The translations under genes were made by a program, and so were the position numbers. Source: Burkholderia cepacia (lineage in GTDB: Bacteria; Pseudomonadota; Gammaproteobacteria; Burkholderiales; Burkholderiaceae). From it: a stretch of DNA of 64,000 nucleotides. The notes under the pieces were generated by a model that was not told the DNA's origin, ran no database searches, and worked only from the letters and a program-made list of their open reading frames with translations. Shown piece by piece: positions 17,753-27,589 of the stretch. Each line of letters opens with the position of its first letter. The first letter of the stretch is position 1. Where the stretch lies: contig NZ_LDWR01000043.1 in the NCBI RefSeq assembly GCF_001039005.1, positions 1 through 64,000 on the forward strand. Reading direction: 5' to 3'.

Positions 17753-19600
17753 TCAAGGGGCCGCCGCCAGCGTCGTCGCGGCCGTCGCGCCCGGGATGCT
17801 GCCGGTCGGCACGCTGGGCGGGTTTTCGTCCGGCCACGGCGGCGGCAGCGTATGCAGCGTCAGCGCCGTCGGAATCCGCGCGCCCTTGTAGAACGTCTTC
17901 AGGTCACGCTTCATCTGCGGACGAGCGACATCGTCGAGGTAAATCATGTGGCCGCCCTGGAAGAAGTTCACCTGCAGCTTCGGATTCAGGCCCTTCACCG
18001 TCTGCAGCCGCGCGAGTTGCTTCTCGGTATTGAAGAACGGCGTGGCCAGATCGTGGAAGCCGTTCTCCGCGAGCACGCGAAGCTTCGGGTTGAGCTGCAG
18101 CGCACCGAGCAGATCGGGGATCGTGTCGGGCATCGGCTGGCCGTCGTGCGTGAAGTCCCAGACGCCGATGATGTTGTCGTTCAGCGGCAGGTAGGTCGCG
18201 TTCGGTGCGGTATAGCCGAGGTAGTCAGGCATCTGCGTCGCGAGCGCGTTCGTGAACGGCTGCGAAATCAGGATGTCGGACGGGTCGCCGTCGGTTTGCA
18301 GACGCGGATCGGAGTTCGGCAACGACACGCGACCGTCATACCGGCCGATCGTCGTTCCGGGCAGCAGGCTCGTGCCGAACGGGTTCGCGTTGAAGTAGCC
18401 CTGCAGCGCCTGCAGCGTCAGGCTCGACGGTATCCCCCACAGCTTGAGCGTCGCATCGCTCGGGAACACCGGCGTGCCGAGCGCATCCGGAATGCCGAGC
18501 TGGCTCAACACCCACGACTGCGAGTACTTCTGCAGCTGGTTGTAGATCAGCGTCGTGAACAGTTCCGTCTGCAGTGCGTACAGATCCTGGTTCACCGGCG
18601 CCGGCGAGACCTGGTTGAAGTACGCCGCGACCGCCGCATACCCGGGCAGGTAACCGGCCACGGTATCGGTTTCGAGCAGCAGCCCCTCCGTCGACTGCGT
18701 GATCGCCACCGCCTCCACCGCATCCGCGAAGTAGTTCAGGATCGCCGACTGCAGCACGATGCCGGTCAGGTGCACACCGGCCGACTCGAGCGCCAGCGCG
18801 AGCATGTCGGTACGCGGCGTGCCGTACGATTCGCCGTACAGGTAGATCGGCGACGTGCTGCGGCTGTTGACGTTCAGGTAGCGCTGGATGAAGTCGCGCA
18901 TGATGTTCACGTCCGCATCGGAACCCCAGTACTTCTGGTTGGTGTTCGGCAATACGGCTTCCGACAGCCCGGTTCCCGGCGGGTCGATGAACACGAGGTC
19001 GGTGGTGTCGATCAGGCTGTCGGCGTTGTCGACGATCGGATAGTTCGGCCAGTTGGTGCCGAAACCCGGATCGGGCGTGGCCACCCGCGTCGGCGCGAAC
19101 GAGCCGAGACGCAGCCAGATCGACGACGAGCCGGGGCCGCCGTTATACACGAACGTGACGGGGCGCGGCTTGCCGTTGGTGCTCGGCGCGGTGTACGCGA
19201 CATACGACATCGACGCCTCCGCGTTGCCGTTCGCGTCCTGCGCGGTCAGGTGGCCGGTGGTCGTCGTGTAGTTGACCGTCTTGCTGCCGCCCGTCCACTG
19301 GTAATGCATGACCGCCGCTTTCTCGGACACCTGCGCGGCGGCGAGGCCGTCGGTCGCATTCATCGAATACGCGACCTGATCGACGTAAGGCTGGTTGGCC
19401 GCCGGTGCCTGACTGCTGGCCGCTTGTGCGCTGGCCTGCTGGCTGGCGGTCGTCTGCGCAAGGCTCGACGCGCCGACGGACGACGAATCGTCGCCGCCGC
19501 ATGCCGCGAGCGCCAATGTCACGACCGTCAATGCGCCTAGCCCGGCCAACCGGCCGTGACGCGCACGGCGGCTGCCGGTACTGCTCCTGTCTGGTTTCAT
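17753..19600 (-). CDS. serine carboxypeptidase family S10 lipoprotein
   Basis: A 615-residue protein. The N-terminus is a lipoprotein signal with lipobox LAAC (TLALAACGGDD), so it is membrane-anchored and faces the periplasm. The S10 alpha/beta hydrolase motifs are FVYNGGPGSSSIWLRLGSFAP, the nucleophile in YGESYGT, an Asp in NGFHDLATPF and the His in GGHMIYLDD. It trims C-terminal residues from peptides. I start it at 19600 (AAGGATCGAG ribosome site) rather than at an upstream ATG, because the signal peptide begins there. It is longer than a typical S10 enzyme because of a Ser/Ala-rich linker after the lipobox. Confidence 0.9.
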   Translation of the reverse strand: MKPDRSSTGSRRARHGRLAGLGALTVVTLALAACGGDDSSSVGASSLAQTTASQQASAQAASSQAPAANQPYVDQVAYSMNATDGLAAAQVSEKAAVMHYQWTGGSKTVNYTTTTGHLTAQDANGNAEASMSYVAYTAPSTNGKPRPVTFVYNGGPGSSSIWLRLGSFAPTRVATPDPGFGTNWPNYPIVDNADSLIDTTDLVFIDPPGTGLSEAVLPNTNQKYWGSDADVNIMRDFIQRYLNVNSRSTSPIYLYGESYGTPRTDMLALALESAGVHLTGIVLQSAILNYFADAVEAVAITQSTEGLLLETDTVAGYLPGYAAVAAYFNQVSPAPVNQDLYALQTELFTTLIYNQLQKYSQSWVLSQLGIPDALGTPVFPSDATLKLWGIPSSLTLQALQGYFNANPFGTSLLPGTTIGRYDGRVSLPNSDPRLQTDGDPSDILISQPFTNALATQMPDYLGYTAPNATYLPLNDNIIGVWDFTHDGQPMPDTIPDLLGALQLNPKLRVLAENGFHDLATPFFNTEKQLARLQTVKGLNPKLQVNFFQGGHMIYLDDVARPQMKRDLKTFYKGARIPTALTLHTLPPPWPDENPPSVPTGSIPGATAATTLAAAP

Positions 19601-20299
19601 CTCGATCCTTGTGTCTGGTTCGGATACCACTTCACAAAGGCCGCCTTCGCCGGCGAGACGCGCAGCAACACCCGCCACTCGCGCAAAAGGCGGTTGGAAT
19701 CGGACTGCTTCAAGAGACTGAACGTGATACAGACGCAGCAAACTGCTGGCGAGAATGATGCTTGAACCGCCCCCTGCAGTTTGGACTTCTTTTCTGATTA
19801 CTTGAATTTACGACACCGACAAAATAGGCGGTGCTGCGCCGCGTTGTCAAAGATCATTCCGATATTAAAAATCCCGCAATGATGCGAAGGCCGGTCAGTG
19901 TCTGGTATTTGAAAGACAAAAAGATTATTCGTGCAAGGTACGTTTTATCGGCAATGATTCGCCGAATATTTTACTTCTCTCGCACAACTCACAAGCCTTG
20001 CGTGTATTGATGCGACGCTTTCACACCCTTCAGATCGACTGGATTTTTCTTTCATTTTAATTATCGACAATCGATTAAGGTGCCGCCACGTCATGCACAC
20101 GCCATTCGATGATTCGATTCACTTCAGGCATTCTTCAATCCAGATGCTTATGTGCATCGCGTCATCCATAAAATACCGATTACGTTAATTCACAGCAGTT
20201 TCGGCGGAATTATTTACCCGATATTCGAATCGATTTCCCGGGCGGGCAACGGCGTGCGGACCCGCCGCACGCCGCGCATCACCCGCGGTCAACCCGCCA
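19601..20299. other. 699-base gap with an AT-rich core
   Basis: No credible gene on either strand. From about 19780 to 20230 the base composition drops clearly below its surroundings; 19921-19980 is 22 of 60 G+C by hand count. The core has TTAATTATCGA and ATCGATTAA-like motifs around 20057-20078. It is the upstream region of the S10 gene and the downstream region of the nuclease gene. It could be a promoter region silenced by H-NS-type proteins or a scar of acquired DNA. Confidence 0.5.
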
Positions 20300-22114
20300 T
20301 CAATTCCCGCCGCCCGGCAGCGCGATATCGATCAGCACCGGATCGTGATCCGACGAGCGATACGCATCCGGCGCGTAGTACGTCTTCTGCTGCTCGGCCG
20401 ACTTGTACGCGAGCGTGTACTGCAGCGCGAGCGGCTCGTCCGCGTTGATGTGCCATTCGTGCACGGCCTTCACGTGCGACGCGAGCGGCAGCGTCGCGAG
20501 CGCATGATCGAGATAACCGGCTTCGCCGTTGTACACGTAGCTGTACGCGTTCGCGCCGATCCAGCGCGCGACGAGGTTGCGGTAGCCGCGTGATTCGAGC
20601 GTGCGGATCGGGTCTTCATGCGTGTAGCTGTTGAAGTCGCCGATCAGCAGCACGCCCTGGCCCGCGACACCCGTCGGCGTGCCGGCGAGCCAGTCGGCGA
20701 CCTTCGCCGCCGCACGCGCGCGGGTCGGGTTCCAGCAGCCCTGGCCGTCGCCCTGGTCGAGATCGTCGTTCGCGGCGTCCGGGCAGTTCTTCGACTTCAG
20801 GTGATTCACCGCAACCGTCAGCGCCTGCTTGCCGCCGATGCGACGGAACGACTGCGCGAGCGGCTGGCGATTCTTGTCGTCGATCGCGAGCGTCGCCGCG
20901 CCGCCGACCGGTTCGACCTTGCGGCTGTCGTAGATCAGCGCGACCGCGATCGCGTCGCCGCCGAGGCGCGACGTGCCCGGATCGACCACGCGCCAGTTGT
21001 TGCCGAGCTTCGCCGCGAGCTGACGCACCGCGCTCAGTTCGCCGTAACCGTTGTTCTGGATTTCCATCAGGCCGATCACATCGGCGTCGAGCGCCTTCAG
21101 TGCGCTGACGATCTTCGCTTCCTGACGCTGGAATTCGGCGTAGGTCTTCGCGCCGCGGTTGTTCGGATCGTCGAAGCCGCCGCCGAGACCGTTGCCGTTG
21201 AAGTAGTTGAGGACGTTGAACGACGCGACGCGCAGGTTCGATTTCGGATCGCGCGCGGGCGCGTTGGAGCGCGGGTTCGCGCGTGCATCGAACGTCGGCA
21301 CGGCCGCGCCGGGCAGCGGCTGCACGCGCCATGCGCCGTAACGCACTTCGAGCACGCCTTCGATGTCGCGCACGGTGTAGCCCGCGCGCAGCGTGTTCGC
21401 GGCCGACAGGCCGGGCGCCGGATACGGCACCGTCGCGGGGTTCTGCTTGTTCGAGCCGTCGTCGAGGATCACGCGGTTGCGCGCGTTCGCGTCGATCTGC
21501 GTCTGCGCCTGTGCGGGCGGCACGACGCTCGTCGGCGTGCGCAGGCGGCCGTTGCTGAGCATCACGCTGCCGTAGCGCCCAAGCTCGTAGTTGTCGGTGA
21601 CGTTCAGCGTCTGCGGCAGGCGCACGAGCATCCCTTCATACGCGGCGAACGCGTTCGGGCTGTCGACCGGCAGCGTGAGCGTCACGGGCGTGACGGTCTG
21701 GCCGTTCGCGCACACCGCGATCGCACCCGACTGCGTGAGCTGCGTCTGCCCGTATTTCTCCTCGACCTTGCCCGTCACGTGCACGAGATCGCCCGCCTTC
21801 GCGCGCACTTTCGGCGCATAGACAAACAGGCCTTCGGACACGCCCGGCTGGTTGCGGCGCTGTGCGTCGGCCTGCTGGACGAAAAAGCCGCCGAAGCCGT
21901 CCGTGCCGCCGAAATCGGCGGTGACGACGGCTTCGATCGACACGTTCTGGCCGGCGAGCGGCGACAGCGCGCCCGGCCCCTGGATATCGGCGATCGGCGT
22001 CGTGCTGCCGCCGCAGTTCGGGCTGACGGGAGCGGCGGTAGCGGCGAACACCGGCGCGGCGGCGAGCGTCGGGAGCAGCAATAGCGGGGCAAACAGGCGG
22101 ATTGTCGAGCGCAT
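20300..22114 (-). CDS. ExeM/NucH-family extracellular endonuclease
   Basis: A 604-residue secreted protein with a signal peptide (STIRLFAPLLLLPTLAAAPVFA). An N-terminal OB-like region (about 40-270) precedes an endonuclease/exonuclease/phosphatase (EEP) domain: LRVASFNVLNYFN at its start, LMEIQNN, AVNHLKSKNC, IGDFNSYTHEDP and the final SSDHDPVL. These are the metal and phosphate ligands of DNase I-like enzymes. Family members degrade extracellular DNA. I start it at 22114, where the signal peptide begins; longer in-frame starts add unlikely residues. The gene has no operon partner. Confidence 0.93.
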   Translation of the reverse strand: MRSTIRLFAPLLLLPTLAAAPVFAATAAPVSPNCGGSTTPIADIQGPGALSPLAGQNVSIEAVVTADFGGTDGFGGFFVQQADAQRRNQPGVSEGLFVYAPKVRAKAGDLVHVTGKVEEKYGQTQLTQSGAIAVCANGQTVTPVTLTLPVDSPNAFAAYEGMLVRLPQTLNVTDNYELGRYGSVMLSNGRLRTPTSVVPPAQAQTQIDANARNRVILDDGSNKQNPATVPYPAPGLSAANTLRAGYTVRDIEGVLEVRYGAWRVQPLPGAAVPTFDARANPRSNAPARDPKSNLRVASFNVLNYFNGNGLGGGFDDPNNRGAKTYAEFQRQEAKIVSALKALDADVIGLMEIQNNGYGELSAVRQLAAKLGNNWRVVDPGTSRLGGDAIAVALIYDSRKVEPVGGAATLAIDDKNRQPLAQSFRRIGGKQALTVAVNHLKSKNCPDAANDDLDQGDGQGCWNPTRARAAAKVADWLAGTPTGVAGQGVLLIGDFNSYTHEDPIRTLESRGYRNLVARWIGANAYSYVYNGEAGYLDHALATLPLASHVKAVHEWHINADEPLALQYTLAYKSAEQQKTYYAPDAYRSSDHDPVLIDIALPGGGN

Positions 22115-22326
22115 GACGGGAGATCCCGGTTGTGAGGGTGGCGAAAGCTTAGCGGCGCTCAATGACAGTTTTTGGTAATCAAAAGACAGGTAAATGTAAC
22201 AAGTGATTTCGCGCGGCGATCGCCACCGGCCGCGCGGTTGTGCCGGAAAACGCGGGGAAATCGTCTGATGAAAATCCATCGTGCCCGTGACGATTCCCCC
22301 GCGATGCTTCGATAACGCGCCGCCTC

Positions 22327-23268
22327 CTAGACCGTCCCCGGCAGTGCGCTCGATGCGAGCACGGCCGCCACCATCAGCACGCCGCCCAGCACGACCGCCT
22401 CGATCCGCAACACCGCGCCGAACCCGCGCAACGGGCCGGCCGGCATCGCGGCGGCCGGATCTTTTAACTCAGCCAGCAACTTCGGCATCCCGAAGAACCG
22501 GTTGTGTCCGCCGAGTGCCGCCGCGATCAGCACAAGCGCGAGCTTCAGCAGCAGGATCTGCCCGTAGCTCGACGCAAGCAGGTTGGCCGGCGTATCGACG
22601 CCGCGCCATCCGTTGTACGCGCCGGTCGCGAACAGCACGATCAACGCAACCGTCGACGCATCGGACAGCGACTGCACGAACGATGCGCCGGTCGTGCGTT
22701 CGCTCGCCGGCATGCCGGCAAGACGCGGCATCACGCTGAACGCCGTCACGAACACGAGCCCGACCCACGCGCTGATCGCGAGCAGATGCAGCCAGTCGAC
22801 CCACACCGGCACGCTGAACAGTCCCGCGTCGACCGGATGCCCGCCGTTGCTGCGCGCGAGCGCGACGCATGCGAGCGCGGCCCACATCGCGATCGGAAAG
22901 CGCGTGTCGTTCGCATGCCTGAGAAACGACAGCAGCACGATCACGACCATGAACGCGGCGCCGGCCAGCCACGCGTGGCCGAATCCGGTGCCCACGAGCA
23001 TCGAGCAGACGGCCGGCCCGGCTTCGAGCAGCGACACGTCGCTCATCAGCGCGCAGTGCGCCCAGAACGCGGTGATGCTCGCGAGCAGCGACACGACGGA
23101 CGCAATGCGCAGCGTCGCGACGAGGCGCCGCCCGATGCCGTGCTGCCACGCCGACGCGCCGCGCGCGAGCCAGTGGCTGCCGAGCAGCGCGCCGACGATG
23201 CCCGCGAACCCGGCATTCTGGATCGCCACCGACACGAGCCGCAGCAGGCCGACGAAACCGTCGTTCAT
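22327..23268 (-). CDS. copD: copper resistance protein CopD family (inner membrane)
   Basis: A 313-residue membrane protein with about eight hydrophobic spans. It has the CopD pattern of conserved His in helices (ITAFWAHCALMSD, GFGHAWLAG, WVDWLHLLAISAWVG). CopD works with periplasmic CopC to move copper across the inner membrane. The start ATG overlaps the copC stop by four bases (ATGA). It is the last gene of the copper operon running from 27589 down to here. Confidence 0.9.
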   Translation of the reverse strand: MNDGFVGLLRLVSVAIQNAGFAGIVGALLGSHWLARGASAWQHGIGRRLVATLRIASVVSLLASITAFWAHCALMSDVSLLEAGPAVCSMLVGTGFGHAWLAGAAFMVVIVLLSFLRHANDTRFPIAMWAALACVALARSNGGHPVDAGLFSVPVWVDWLHLLAISAWVGLVFVTAFSVMPRLAGMPASERTTGASFVQSLSDASTVALIVLFATGAYNGWRGVDTPANLLASSYGQILLLKLALVLIAAALGGHNRFFGMPKLLAELKDPAAAMPAGPLRGFGAVLRIEAVVLGGVLMVAAVLASSALPGTV

Positions 23269-23651
23269 CCCTTCACCCGGAACGTATAAGTGCCCTTGGT
23301 GCGATGCGCATCGGCCGTCATCGCCGCCCACTGCACCGTGTACGCGCCCGGCGCGAGCTTCGGCATCGCGACGGTCATCACGCGCGGGTTCGACGCGTCG
23401 ACCTTCGCCTTGTCCTGCGTGACCGCGTTGCCGTTCGCGTCCGACACCTTCACCGAGCTGAACGCCGGTTCGAGGTCTTCGTTGAAGGTGAGCCGCACCG
23501 TGTCGGGCGCGGTGTCGACCGTGCTGCCCGTCGCCGGTGCGGCGCTTTCCAGCTTGCCGTGCGCCGATGCCGCGACCGGCGCGGCGGCGAGGATCGCGCC
23601 GGCCGCGGCGATGCCGGCCAGCCGCTTGAGCGTCGTGATCTTGATCTTCAT
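23265..23651 (-). CDS. copC: periplasmic copper-binding protein CopC
   Basis: A 128-residue protein. A signal peptide ends at ASA, leaving mature HGKLESAAPATGS, so the N-terminal His ligand of CopC is exposed. The C-terminal WAAMTADAHRTKGTYTFRV is the second family hallmark. It binds Cu(II) in the periplasm and partners with CopD, whose start overlaps its stop. I use the ATG at 23651 in front of the signal peptide. Confidence 0.94.
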   Translation of the reverse strand: MKIKITTLKRLAGIAAAGAILAAAPVAASAHGKLESAAPATGSTVDTAPDTVRLTFNEDLEPAFSSVKVSDANGNAVTQDKAKVDASNPRVMTVAMPKLAPGAYTVQWAAMTADAHRTKGTYTFRVKG

Positions 23652-23665
23652 GTTCGTGCCCAGCG

Positions 23666-24013
23666 TCACGGCTTCTTCAGTTCGACGACGGTCAGCGCGC
23701 CGCCCACGTCCTCGGCGACGAAGTCGATCTTGTCGCCGGCCTTGACCTGCGACAGCATCGCCGGGTCCTTCACCTTGAACGCCATCGTCATCGCGTCCAT
23801 CCCGAGGTTGTCCAGCGGGCCGTGCTTGATCGTCAGCTTGCCCGCGGCCGTGTCGACCTTGCGGATCTCACCGTGCGACATGCGCTGCGCCGCGTCGGCG
23901 CCCTGCTTCGCGCCGCCGCTCATGTCCATGCCGGCCATGTCGCCGGCCGCGTACGACGCGGCGGAGAACGCCAGCGCGCAACCCGTTGCAATCGAAACCA
24001 GTCCCTTCTTCAT
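23666..24013 (-). CDS. periplasmic CusF-like copper-binding protein
   Basis: A 115-residue protein with a signal peptide (KGLVSIATGCALAFSAASYAAG), a Met-rich stretch (DMAGMDMSGG) and a CusF domain: GEIRKVDTAAGKLTIKHGPL, then MDAMTMAFKVKD. The His and the two Met residues of that domain bind Cu(I). It lies between the multicopper oxidase and copC. A second CusF-like gene is at 31493 and a third CusF domain ends the RND adaptor at 35064. Confidence 0.92.
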   Translation of the reverse strand: MKKGLVSIATGCALAFSAASYAAGDMAGMDMSGGAKQGADAAQRMSHGEIRKVDTAAGKLTIKHGPLDNLGMDAMTMAFKVKDPAMLSQVKAGDKIDFVAEDVGGALTVVELKKP

Positions 24014-24090
24014 CGTGTTTGCTCCAGAGTGAGTGAATCGAAATCGGCGTCCGCATCGGCGCGGCCGCCGCGTGCTGCTGCCGCTGCTGC

Positions 24091-25386
24091 TCAACCGTCC
24101 GGCAATTCGCCGGTGTATTCGTACGCGACGGTGCCATTCGGATGCCGGAACCAGCCCGGATCGCGATAGTCGTTGCGGCCGAGCCCCTGCCGCACCTTCA
24201 GCACCGTGAACATGCCGCCCATCTCCAGCGGCCCGAACGGGCCCGTGCCCGTCATCATCGGCAGCGTGTTGTCGGGCAGCGGCATCTCCATGCCGCCCAT
24301 CGCGCCGCCCGTGCTGCCCATCGCCATGTAGTCGGGCACGAGCTTGCCGATGCGCTGCGCGAGATCCTTCTGCGGCACGCCGATCAGGTTCGGCACCTGA
24401 TGGCCCATCGCATTCATCGTGTGATGCGACTTGTGGCAGTGGAACGCCCAGTCGCCCGGGCGATCGGCGGTGAACTCGATCGCGCGCATCTGGCCCACCG
24501 CGACATCGGCCGTCACTTCGGGCCAGCGCGCCGCCGGCGGAATCCATCCGCCGTCGGTGCCGGCGACTTCGAAGCTGTAGCCGTGCAGGTGGATCGGATG
24601 GTTCGTCATCGTCAGGTTGCCGAAACGAATCCGCACGCGGTCGCCCGCGCGCACCGGCAGCGGATCGATGCCCGGGAACACGCGCGAGTTGAACGTCCAC
24701 ATGTTGAAGTCCGTCATCTCGTTCACGCGCGGCGTGTAGCTGCCCGGATCGATGTCGTACGCGGCGAGCAGGAACACGAAATCGCGATCGACCGGCATCG
24801 TGCCGCGATCCTTCGGATGCACGATGAACATGCCCATCATCCCCATCGCCATCTGCACCATCTCGTCGGCGTGCGGGTGATACATGAACGTGCCGTGCGC
24901 CTCGAGCTGGAACTCGTAGACGAAGGTCTTGCCGGGCGGGATATGCGGCTGCGTGAGGCCGCCGACGCCGTCCATCCCGTTCGGCAGCCGCAGCCCGTGC
25001 CAGTGGATCGTCGTGTGCTCGGGCAACCGGTTGGTCACGAAGATCCGCACCTTGTCGCCTTCGACGGCCTCGATCGTCGGGCCCGGCGACTGGCCGTTGT
25101 AGCCCCACAGGTTCGCGTTCATGCCGGGCGCCATCTCGCGCACGACGGGCTCGGCCGTCAGGTGGAACTCCTTCCAGCCGTTCTTCATCCGCCACGGCAG
25201 CGTCCAGCCGTTCAGCGTCGCGACGGGTGTGTACGGACGGCCGTTCGGCGGCACGAGCGGCGGCTGCGTGCCGGTCTTCGCCATCGTGGGCGCTTCGGGC
25301 AGCGACGCGGCGCCGGCCTTGCTGACCATCGCCGCACCGAGCAGCGCGGCGCCCGAGCCGCTGAGAAATTGTCGACGGGACACCAT
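24091..25386 (-). CDS. periplasmic multicopper oxidase (CopA/PcoA-like)
   Basis: A 431-residue protein with a Tat signal (RRQFLSGSGAALLGAAMVSKAGAA). Copper-ligand motifs in order: TTIHWHG, FMYHPHADE, NHPIHLHG and FHCHKSHHTMNAMGHQ. These build the type 1 and trinuclear copper sites. It oxidises Cu(I) to the less toxic Cu(II) in the periplasm. The start lies one base beyond the stop of the TolC-like gene, so the two are coupled. The Met-rich C-terminal area (MAMGSTGGAMGGMEMP) probably also binds copper. Confidence 0.94.
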   Translation of the reverse strand: MVSRRQFLSGSGAALLGAAMVSKAGAASLPEAPTMAKTGTQPPLVPPNGRPYTPVATLNGWTLPWRMKNGWKEFHLTAEPVVREMAPGMNANLWGYNGQSPGPTIEAVEGDKVRIFVTNRLPEHTTIHWHGLRLPNGMDGVGGLTQPHIPPGKTFVYEFQLEAHGTFMYHPHADEMVQMAMGMMGMFIVHPKDRGTMPVDRDFVFLLAAYDIDPGSYTPRVNEMTDFNMWTFNSRVFPGIDPLPVRAGDRVRIRFGNLTMTNHPIHLHGYSFEVAGTDGGWIPPAARWPEVTADVAVGQMRAIEFTADRPGDWAFHCHKSHHTMNAMGHQVPNLIGVPQKDLAQRIGKLVPDYMAMGSTGGAMGGMEMPLPDNTLPMMTGTGPFGPLEMGGMFTVLKVRQGLGRNDYRDPGWFRHPNGTVAYEYTGELPDG

Positions 25387-25387
25387 G

Positions 25388-26872
25388 TCAATGACCTTCC
25401 GGATGCGTTGCGGGCGCCGGTTGCGCCACGGGTGAGGAAGCCGGCTGCGGCGCAGCGTCGGTTTCAGGTTCGGGTTCGGTGGCAGCCGTTGCCCGCGGCG
25501 CGGCGCCCGGGTTCGGCAGCCGGCCACCGACGGCCATCTGCAGATCGGTTTCGGCGAGCCAGTAGTCCTTCAGCGAATCGATGTAGCCGTTCACCGCGCC
25601 AACCTGTTCGCGCGCATCGGCCAGCAGCTCGAACACGCTCGCGAGCATCCCGTTGTAGCGCAGCAGCAGCTCGTCCGAGATCGTCTTGCGCAGCGGCACG
25701 ACTTCGTCGCGATAGTGCGTGGCGACGTCGTAGCTCGTCACGTACGCCGCGTACGATTCGCGCACTTCGGAGCGCGCGTCGATGGCCGTCTTCGCGAGCC
25801 GGTTCGCCGACTGCAGGTAGATCGCCTCGGCCCGCGCGACCTTCGCGCCGCCCCAGTCGAACAGCGGAATTTCGACGCTGATCTCGAAGCCGTGCTCGTG
25901 ACCCTTGCCGGTCTCGTAGTTGTTCACATAACCGAGATCGACCGCGTTGACGAAGCGCGTGGCCTTGCTGAGGCCGAGCGACGACGCGACGCCCTGCGTC
26001 TGCAGCTTCGCGGCCTGGATGTCGAGACGGTTGCTCATCGCGAAGCGTTCGAGATCGGGCAGGTCCGGGCGCGCTTTCGGCAGGTCGGGCAAGCGTTCGG
26101 GCAGCGTGTACTGCGTGCGCCCGCCCCACAGCCCCATCGCGCGCGTGAGCTTCTCGCGCGCGGCCACGGCCTGCTGGCGCGCCTTCGCGTGCTGCGCGAC
26201 CGCGTCGGCATGGAACGCCTGCTCGCGGGCGTAATCGAGCCGGCTGAAGTTGCCGGCCTGACGCATGCGCTGCGCGAGTTCCGCGGCCGCGCTCGCGGCA
26301 TCGCGCACCTGTTGTGCGTAGTTCGCGGCCTGCTCGGCGGCGACGGCCTCGACATACGCGCGGCGCGCGTCGGCCGCCACCTTCAGCATCGCGTCGGCCG
26401 TTTCGAGCTTGGTCTGCTCGAAGCGGCGGCGTTCGATATTCGTCGCGAACGGCATCGTCAGCAGCGCGAACACGTTCGCCGAGAACGTACGGCCGAGGGT
26501 CAGCTCGCCGTCGCCGGCGCGGGTGCGGCTGAACGAGAAGCGCGGGTTCGGCAGCCGGCCGGCCTGCACGAGGTCGGCCTCCGACAGCCCGAGCTCCGCG
26601 TACGACGCCTGCAGGCCGCGATTGTTCAGCAGCGCGACCTGCACCGCATCGTCCATCGACAACGGTTTGGCGAGCAGTTCGCGGGTCCGCTTGTCGACGG
26701 CTTCGCGGTCGGCATCGGTCCGCACGACCACCGCGTCTTTGCCGATACGTTCCGCCGCGGTGGACGACACGGCGTCGAAGCCGCCGTCCTTCGAAAACGT
26801 CGTGCAGCCCGCGAGGAATGCCAGCACGAGCGCGGCCGCGCCGATCCTCGGCGATATCGCAAGATTCGTCAT
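25388..26872 (-). CDS. TolC-family outer membrane lipoprotein of the copper operon
   Basis: A 494-residue protein with a lipobox (LAFLAGC) and the long alpha-helical repeats of the outer membrane efflux protein family (LLNNRGLQASYAELGLSEADLVQAGRLPNP; EIPLFDWGGAKVARAEAIYLQSANRLAKT). The C-terminal 45 residues are Pro/Ala/Glu-rich and not part of the fold. It sits in the CopC/CopD/oxidase operon, which has no RND pump of its own, so it may serve the pump at 31864 or act as a CopB-like outer-membrane partner. Confidence 0.9.
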   Translation of the reverse strand: MTNLAISPRIGAAALVLAFLAGCTTFSKDGGFDAVSSTAAERIGKDAVVVRTDADREAVDKRTRELLAKPLSMDDAVQVALLNNRGLQASYAELGLSEADLVQAGRLPNPRFSFSRTRAGDGELTLGRTFSANVFALLTMPFATNIERRRFEQTKLETADAMLKVAADARRAYVEAVAAEQAANYAQQVRDAASAAAELAQRMRQAGNFSRLDYAREQAFHADAVAQHAKARQQAVAAREKLTRAMGLWGGRTQYTLPERLPDLPKARPDLPDLERFAMSNRLDIQAAKLQTQGVASSLGLSKATRFVNAVDLGYVNNYETGKGHEHGFEISVEIPLFDWGGAKVARAEAIYLQSANRLAKTAIDARSEVRESYAAYVTSYDVATHYRDEVVPLRKTISDELLLRYNGMLASVFELLADAREQVGAVNGYIDSLKDYWLAETDLQMAVGGRLPNPGAAPRATAATEPEPETDAAPQPASSPVAQPAPATHPEGH

Positions 26873-27153
26873 TGCGCGGGCCCTCCGTGCATCGAATGGG
26901 CGCCGCCGTGACCCGTCGTGTTGCCGGGCTTCGCGTCACGCTTCGCGGGCCGCTTCATCACGTCCCGGTTCAGTTGTTTCCAGCCCGGGCCTTCGTCGTC
27001 GCGATACGGCCGGTAGCCGTCGAACGCGGACGTCACGGTGACGTCCGGCACCGTCGCGGCGGCGTCCGCCGGATCGGGAAACGGGGTTTGCGCAGGCGCG
27101 AGCGACGGCACGATGGCCGCCGCGCCAAGCAGCGCCGCAGTGATCAATCGCAT
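26869..27153 (-). CDS. small exported protein of the copper operon, unknown function
   Basis: A 94-residue protein with a signal peptide (MRLITAALLGAAAIVPSLAPAQ). The mature part is short, with KQLNRDVMKRPAKRDAKPGN followed by a His/Met-containing tail (HGGAHSMHGG) that could bind copper. Its stop overlaps the start of the TolC-like gene by four bases, so it is part of the operon. I do not recognise a named family. Confidence 0.7.
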   Translation of the reverse strand: MRLITAALLGAAAIVPSLAPAQTPFPDPADAAATVPDVTVTSAFDGYRPYRDDEGPGWKQLNRDVMKRPAKRDAKPGNTTGHGGAHSMHGGPAQ

Positions 27154-27241
27154 GAATAGGTCTCGTCGTAGTGTCGTCCGGCGGGCCTTGCGCGGCCGCC
27201 GGCGTGGATTGCAGATCGCGGCCTGTCGGCCACGGGCACGG

Positions 27242-27589
27242 CTAGACGGGAATCCGGCGAGGCGGCCTGTCGATGCCGCCGGTCAGGAACGACACGACCA
27301 CGGCCGACGGCGGATGCGCGACGATCGTGACGCTGATGCCCGACGCAGCAGGCACCGCAGGCGTACCCGGCATGCCCGTGCCGACGCAGCAGGACACGCA
27401 GGCGGAACACGACGGCGCGTGGCTATCGTGCTCGGGATGACCATCCAGCGCAGCCGGCATCGCGTGCGACATCTCGTTCGCATCCGGCACGACAGCACCC
27501 GCGCACGGCATCGAAACGGTCGCGAACGACTGGATCGGCAGGCTCAGCGCCAGCAGCACGACGAGGATGAATTTGCGCCAGTACGACAT
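27242..27589 (-). CDS. small Cys/His/Met-containing membrane or exported protein heading the copper operon
   Basis: A 115-residue protein starting at 27589 with a hydrophobic leader (KFILVVLLALSLPIQSFA). The middle has metal-ligand residues (MSHAMPAALDGHPEHDSH, then CSACVSCC) and the end has a hydrophobic segment followed by GGIDRPPRRIPV, a tail shared with several small metal-operon proteins. It is the first gene of the copper operon and divergent from the response regulator. A copper-sensing or chaperone role is inferred only. Confidence 0.7.
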   Translation of the reverse strand: MSYWRKFILVVLLALSLPIQSFATVSMPCAGAVVPDANEMSHAMPAALDGHPEHDSHAPSCSACVSCCVGTGMPGTPAVPAASGISVTIVAHPPSAVVVSFLTGGIDRPPRRIPV

